Below are positions 60,085 to 64,000 of a stretch of DNA of 64,000 nucleotides, piece after piece (the first letter of the stretch is position 1; every line of letters starts with the position of its first letter). The stretch is from Kappaphycus alvarezii (taxonomy: Eukaryota > Rhodophyta > Florideophyceae > Gigartinales > Solieriaceae). Below the pieces are notes generated by a model, which saw nothing but the letters and a program-made list of their open reading frames with translations, was not told the origin of the DNA and did no database searches. The stretch is taken from positions 372,001 to 436,000 of the forward strand of contig NADL03000498.1 in assembly GCA_002205965.3 (NCBI GenBank), written 5' to 3'. A program made the translations under genes and the position numbers.

Positions 60085-60175
60085 CTAGCATACACCGGGG
60101 ATAGCCGACCCGCACTTTTCCAAAATTAAAGAATCAAACCGATTCCACATAACTTTAACGCTCCCAAATATTTCT
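60085..60175 (+). repeat. dispersed repeat R4, copy 2
   Basis: AGCATACACCGGGGATAGCC, CGCACTTTTCCAAAATTAAA and GAATCAAACCGATTCC match 3955-4050. It is directly followed by R3 copy 3. Confidence 0.65.
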
Positions 60176-60184
60176 GCATACTGA

Positions 60185-60270
60185 GTGAAATGGGGGGCTA
60201 ATTTACTGTGGTAGATATGACGGTTGGTACCCAGTAAATTTGTACCGGAGGGTAAATACCGTATATTCTG
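60185..60270 (+). repeat. dispersed repeat R3, copy 3
   Basis: TTTACTGTGGTAGATATG, GGTTGGTACCCAGTAAATTT and GTACCGGAGGGTAAATACCG match 5112-5200 and 5531-5618, with more substitutions than those two show to each other. Confidence 0.85.
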
Positions 60271-60469
60271 CACACTTACAGTATATCGAATATATCTTTC
60301 GAAAGTAAAACTACGAAACCTTTCCCTTTCAAGTAACACTCCGGAAAAAAGTAAGGTACATCTACTTTGCAATTTTAGAAAAATCGACTATACGCACATT
60401 TATGCGGATAAAAACTAGTAAAATAGCGGCAATGAGTTCCGAGAAGCGGCCCCAAACCCCCAAAAATTC

Positions 60470-60535
60470 CTCTATTTCTCAACCGACCATATATTTCAAA
60501 TATTAAATCACCCCACATTTCCGCCCTTCTATTTC
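60470..60535 (-). repeat. R2-like fragment, reversed
   Basis: CTCAACCGACCATATATTTC followed by AAATATTAAATCACCCCACA is the reverse complement of the R2 core region GGGGT-CTTTA-TATT-GAAAGATATGGTCGGTT. Confidence 0.55.
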
Positions 60536-62364
60536 TTAGCCTTCCGAGGCCCCTCGGTAAACAAACCCCCTATTTCCCAAACTCACCGAATATTTTTTTG
60601 TACCGGTAGATGAATCTTCTAAGATTACTTTAAATGTATTAATGTGCCAATACAAGTCTCCATTCTCATTCATTCCGTATACCAACAATTCATTGTCTGA
60701 TTGTTCGCAAACTGTTGTATTTCAATTCACAGACCTTACAGCTTTACACGAACTCACTGCATCTACTGTACTGTAGATTCAAACCACTGGTAACCTTGCA
60801 ACCAGGGCTACTAGGCACTTTGCTGTCATGACACCTTTCTTACAGTTCTGAACACAGCGTTTGACCCCATTGGTACACTTGGAATAGTTACGGGCGAGTT
60901 GCACACTGGGATATTATATCATTGCTTTACCAATCGAAAGTCGCCTTGCTATCCCATGCCACCTGGACCAATGTACTTCTTACATCTCGTCAGAGTATGT
61001 CACTCGTGCCGACTACAATTCTGAAAGCGCTACTTACGATACCGTCAGGGCTGTTTTACGGGAAAACCTTTGAATTCGCTACTGTTAGATTGCATTTTCC
61101 TTTAGTTTGTAGCTATCTTCAGTTCTATATAAACCCTGGTTTGGAGCGGCCGGCTTAACCCAGCCAGCCTCAACCAAAGTTTCAACCACATTTCTACCTT
61201 GATCTACTCGTGTGCGCTTAACACCCCACATCGTGGTAGCATCGCAAGTAAGTTGTGCCTTATTGTGCGTTTTTCCAATCCGCCAGTTGGGATAAAATCT
61301 CTACTAGATTTATCTCAGCTGCCCGATTGCAAACAGAGAGTAACCTTGTGTTTTTCACTCTGACCCTTACGCGGTAACCCACAGTGTCGTACAACAGCAA
61401 GTCAAAGGGCCGCCCTCCGTCGCCGTCAGAGTACGACTCAGAAGACCTCGCCGACTTTCGTTCCCCGCCCATCTCTCCGTTAGCACTGATTGGCGAGGAA
61501 GAAGGTCCCAAGATTCCGCCTCGTCCGTCGACTCCGAGAACCCCGATCGCCTACTTAGCCCGGAGGAGCCCAAGACACCGACGCCAACTTGCCAAGATCT
61601 TGTCTTACCCCGAGCACTTGTAGGGGCGCCTGCCTTTGTTACGGTCGAAGAGCTTCGTACCCCTTTTCGATCGTTTGCCCAACCCCCACCGACCGGCCTT
61701 CGATCCTTACCCCCGGTCCCGAGGAAGCCATCGCGTCCGACCGTCTCGAACCCGTCAAGGCCACCGACAAGTTCAAGGGCTCCTCCGAGAAGGCTTCAAG
61801 TACTGCCGGACGCCGCCTCTGTGTCGATCCATAGGGTGGTAAACCATCGAATCCGCAAGGCTAGGCCCTCAAAAAGGCCGCGGATGAACAAGAATCCAAA
61901 GTCCTCTCCGTTCCGTTGTCGTCATTGTCAAGTCACCTGCTCCGGTCGCGTTCAGTACTTCGAGCACCTCCGTTCCCGTCGTCACATCCGCCGTACAAGC
62001 AAGAAGGAGTACAAGCGCAAGGACTGCAATATTGAGTTGTTCAGTGAACAATACCCTGTCCGCCATCAGAACCGGGCTCAGCCTCGACTCACAGTCAGAG
62101 GTCACAATTAGTATCTTTTTTTCCATTAAAATTGCTTGTTTTTGAATAAGAAAAGGAAAATAGAGCAATAAGTTCATTTCTCAATCGACTTCGTGTGTGT
62201 GTTGTGTTCACCCTTCCGCTGGATTGCAAGCTTTCCTCTGCTGCCCCCAGATCCTTGTAGTCGGACTAACAATTGTAAGTCCGTATCGCCATCAAAACCT
62301 AGACAGGACAACCACCGCAAAGAAAGAATCGGAAGAAGGGCTACTATAACGCACCCGACTTGAC

Positions 62365-62372
62365 TGACGTCA
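62365..62372. promoter_or_regulatory. CRE-like palindrome in R6 copy B
   Basis: TGACGTCA, conserved with copy A, inside GACTGACGTCAACCCTTA. If R6 is an LTR this would be a plausible promoter element. Confidence 0.45.
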
Positions 62373-62404
62373 ACCCTTAAGTCAGAGAAGGAACTTTTTG
62401 TAAG

Positions 62405-62472
62405 TGCTCCTGGCGGATTTAAACCCGCGACCACTTCATCAGGAGCTGCCTACACTTAACCACTAGGTCACC
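62405..62472 (-). ncRNA. tRNA-derived segment in R6 copy B
   Basis: On the minus strand it starts GGTGACC with box A TAGTGGTTAAG (62455-62465), whose CCTA...TAGG flanks make a 4-bp D-stem. Then come GCTCCTG, box B CGCGGGTTTAAATCCG (62414-62429) and CAGGAGC, which pairs perfectly with GCTCCTG. Box spacing of about 36 nt fits a pol III promoter. The anticodon arm is not formed, so it is not a functional tRNA gene. Confidence 0.55.
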
Positions 62473-62599
62473 AAGACCGGAATTTGAAGGTGCAAAGAGA
62501 GCCAATCAGGTTATAAATCACAATTTTTTCAAAAATCATTGCTAGCTTTTTGGAAAACCAGCTTGCTAGAGGCTTTGCATCGTGGGTAATTAGCCCAAC

Positions 62600-64000
62600 A
62601 ACCATCTAGGAGACTCTCTGTTACTCCAGGTGTTACAAAAATCGTGTAGACGTATCACCACGTGTACACGTGTAAGGTCGGAAACTTCTCTCAGATACCA
62701 GGCCAAATACTGCTACTGGCTTTGTGAACCTAATCGCTATGGATCAGCCGCAAGTCACCCTACAGTCCCTTACGCAAATGGTACTTCAGTTGCAGCAGAG
62801 TCTCGAGCATGCGAATAACCATATTGCGGCACACAGATCAGAGCTTTCTATTGCAGCGCAAAAAGGTATCCTCTTTGGAATCTGAGCTCGTAAACGCCCG
62901 AAACCAGTCTAGTTCGTCAAGTAATGTCCCAGTGGATAGTCAGGCTGGCCCAAAGAAAAACAAGCCAACTACATTCATTGGGAAAGGATCAATTGGCAGC
63001 TGGTGTGTTCAGATGGATAACTACCTCGGAGGAAATGATGGCAATGGACTCCTACAAATAGCGCTCAGCTACTTGGCTGGCAATGCCCATGAATGGTGGA
63101 TGGTATACTCCAAGACAGCAGAAGGGAAAGGAATAAATTCCTGACAGACCCTGACGGATGCTTTGATCCAGCGTTTTGAAACACCGAACTAGGAGAAAAT
63201 CGCTCGAGACAAACTCGCCCGCTGGAAATAAGCCAAAGACGTTCCTACCTTTCACGAGGACTTCAACAGAATTATACTCGACATCCCCGATATTGGAGTT
63301 AAAGACCAGATAGATCGTTACTCTCGCGGTTTAAAGCCCTATATCTGGAAGGCGTTGTGCACCAAAGAATACGTCACCTTTCCGACCTAATGAGGGATGC
63401 TGAGGGAGTGGAGTCGGCCTATCGGCGTTCTGGACCCGGTACCCTACCAAAGTCTTCTGGAGGAAAGAATGGAAATGGAAGCTCTTTTGCTGGAACCAGT
63501 AGTCCAGTACCAGTGGAAATTGGGAACGTAATAGTAATACCGGGGCTGGAAAGAAACACTCCCAACTTACAGAAGCTTGACAAAGAAGAACGTGAAAGAT
63601 GTATGCGCGAAGGTCTCTGTCTCAGGTGCAGACAGAAGGGACACATGGCCAAGAACTGCCCAAAATCCCGGAGGAACTGATTGAAGGTCCCCGGTCAGTT
63701 TCAGTCATCAAAAAACCATTAGAAACCCTTTTGTTAGACAAAGAAAGTCGACATTTATCATTGAATCAAACAGAAAGGTCCATTGTGTCCACCATCAGAT
63801 CGAATTCAACGTTCATTGAAACATTCTCCGCTGCATTCGAGAGAAATCACAAGGATCTTCTCATTGTCAAGGGTACAATTGCTGGTGGGCTAGCAAAAAT
63901 CCTCATAGACCCTGGTGGTGAGATCAACTTCTTGAGTGAACCATTTTGCAAAAAATATCAAATAATGACCAGAGACTCCCGAGAGCTTGCTGAAATGGCC
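62600..64000 (+). mobile_element. Ty3/Gypsy retrotransposon, gag and protease start, cut by window end
   Basis: The gag region starts about 62739 (MDQPQVTLQSLTQMVLQLQQ). It carries the Ty3-type gag core near 63.0-63.4 kb (WMVYSKTAEG, FHEDFNRIILDIPDIGV, YSRGLKPYIWKAL) and a CCHC knuckle (CLRCRQKGHMAKNC) near 63.62-63.66 kb. An aspartic protease region follows at about 63.86-63.96 kb (KGTIAGGLAKILID, EINFLSEPFCKKY). The element continues beyond 64000. It is broken in a few places within the visible part and counts as a fossil, moderately old. The 5' LTR is not proven. R6 copy B just upstream is a candidate. Confidence 0.88.

Larger units (their letters stand above)
60713..62545 (+). repeat. 1.8-kb repeat R6, copy B
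   Basis: Matches R6 copy A (37123-38995) throughout and is better preserved. Pro/Ser-rich coding-like DNA (SEYDSEDLADFRSPP) lies at 61.43-61.48 kb. A C2H2 finger follows (C-x2-C-x12-H-x5-H in FRCRHCQVTCSGRVQYFEHL, about 61917-61988) with a basic tail, ending at a stop near 62111. This spacing is that of JAZ/matrin-type fingers that bind RNA or dsRNA-like structures. The repeat ends about 55 bp before the leader of a Gypsy element. The coding part is spread over more than one frame, so no intact gene is claimed. Confidence 0.75.

Noticed and set aside
62405-62472. A functional tRNA gene on the minus strand.
   Set aside because: Box A, box B and an acceptor-like stem are present, but the spacing leaves no anticodon arm and the sequence lies inside a repeated element.

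Overview
The window looks like a repeat-dominated stretch of a eukaryotic nuclear genome, most likely from a fungus. Reasons: Ty1/Copia and Gypsy elements with fungal-style pol and gag motifs, several non-LTR (LINE) tails, intronless genes with short TATA-led promoters, one pyrimidine-rich promoter of the kind common in filamentous fungi, and no bacterial operon structure. The species assignment is inference only. Gene density is very low: I can support three intact protein genes, one broken or spliced host-like gene, and one weak coiled-coil gene remnant.

Layout. 0-8 kb: gene-poor DNA with small dispersed repeats (called here R2, R3, R4, R7) around a divergent casein-kinase-1-like gene (6370-7443, minus). 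8-16 kb: fossil Copia copies in opposite orientations plus a 360-bp repeat (R1). 16-31 kb: mostly empty, with a coiled-coil remnant (17.3 kb), LINE tails (19.1 and 26.5 kb), a 74-bp tandem array (23.4 kb) and an inverted repeat (25.7 kb). 31.5-32.8 kb: a second CK1-like kinase, clearly paralogous to the first (same Arg-rich start, same altered activation segment). 34-35.3 kb: a short 5'-truncated LINE with 11-bp target duplications, then a GC-rich host-like gene remnant. 36-40 kb: another Copia fossil, a 1.9-kb repeat (R6, copy A) and two LINE C-terminal fragments. 40-44 and 52.4-60 kb: two visibly AT-rich blocks with almost nothing recognisable, which were one block before a Copia element landed in it. 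44.18-52.40 kb: that Copia element, with both 627-bp LTRs and a perfect 5-bp target duplication, holding a nested insertion that carries an intact acidic-protein gene with its own promoter. 60-64 kb: small repeats, R6 copy B, then the gag and protease part of a Gypsy element that runs off the right edge.

How the parts relate. The two kinases are the only conserved cellular enzymes visible. They form a dispersed pair in otherwise transposon-built DNA, each with an R2 repeat within about 300 bp downstream. Mobile elements have nested in each other: a gene plus R1 inside Copia, and Copia inside an AT-rich block. R6 lies directly upstream of the Gypsy leader and carries a CRE-like palindrome and a tRNA-like segment, so it may be that element's long terminal repeat or a separate composite element. 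All family calls come from motif reading. No database search was possible.
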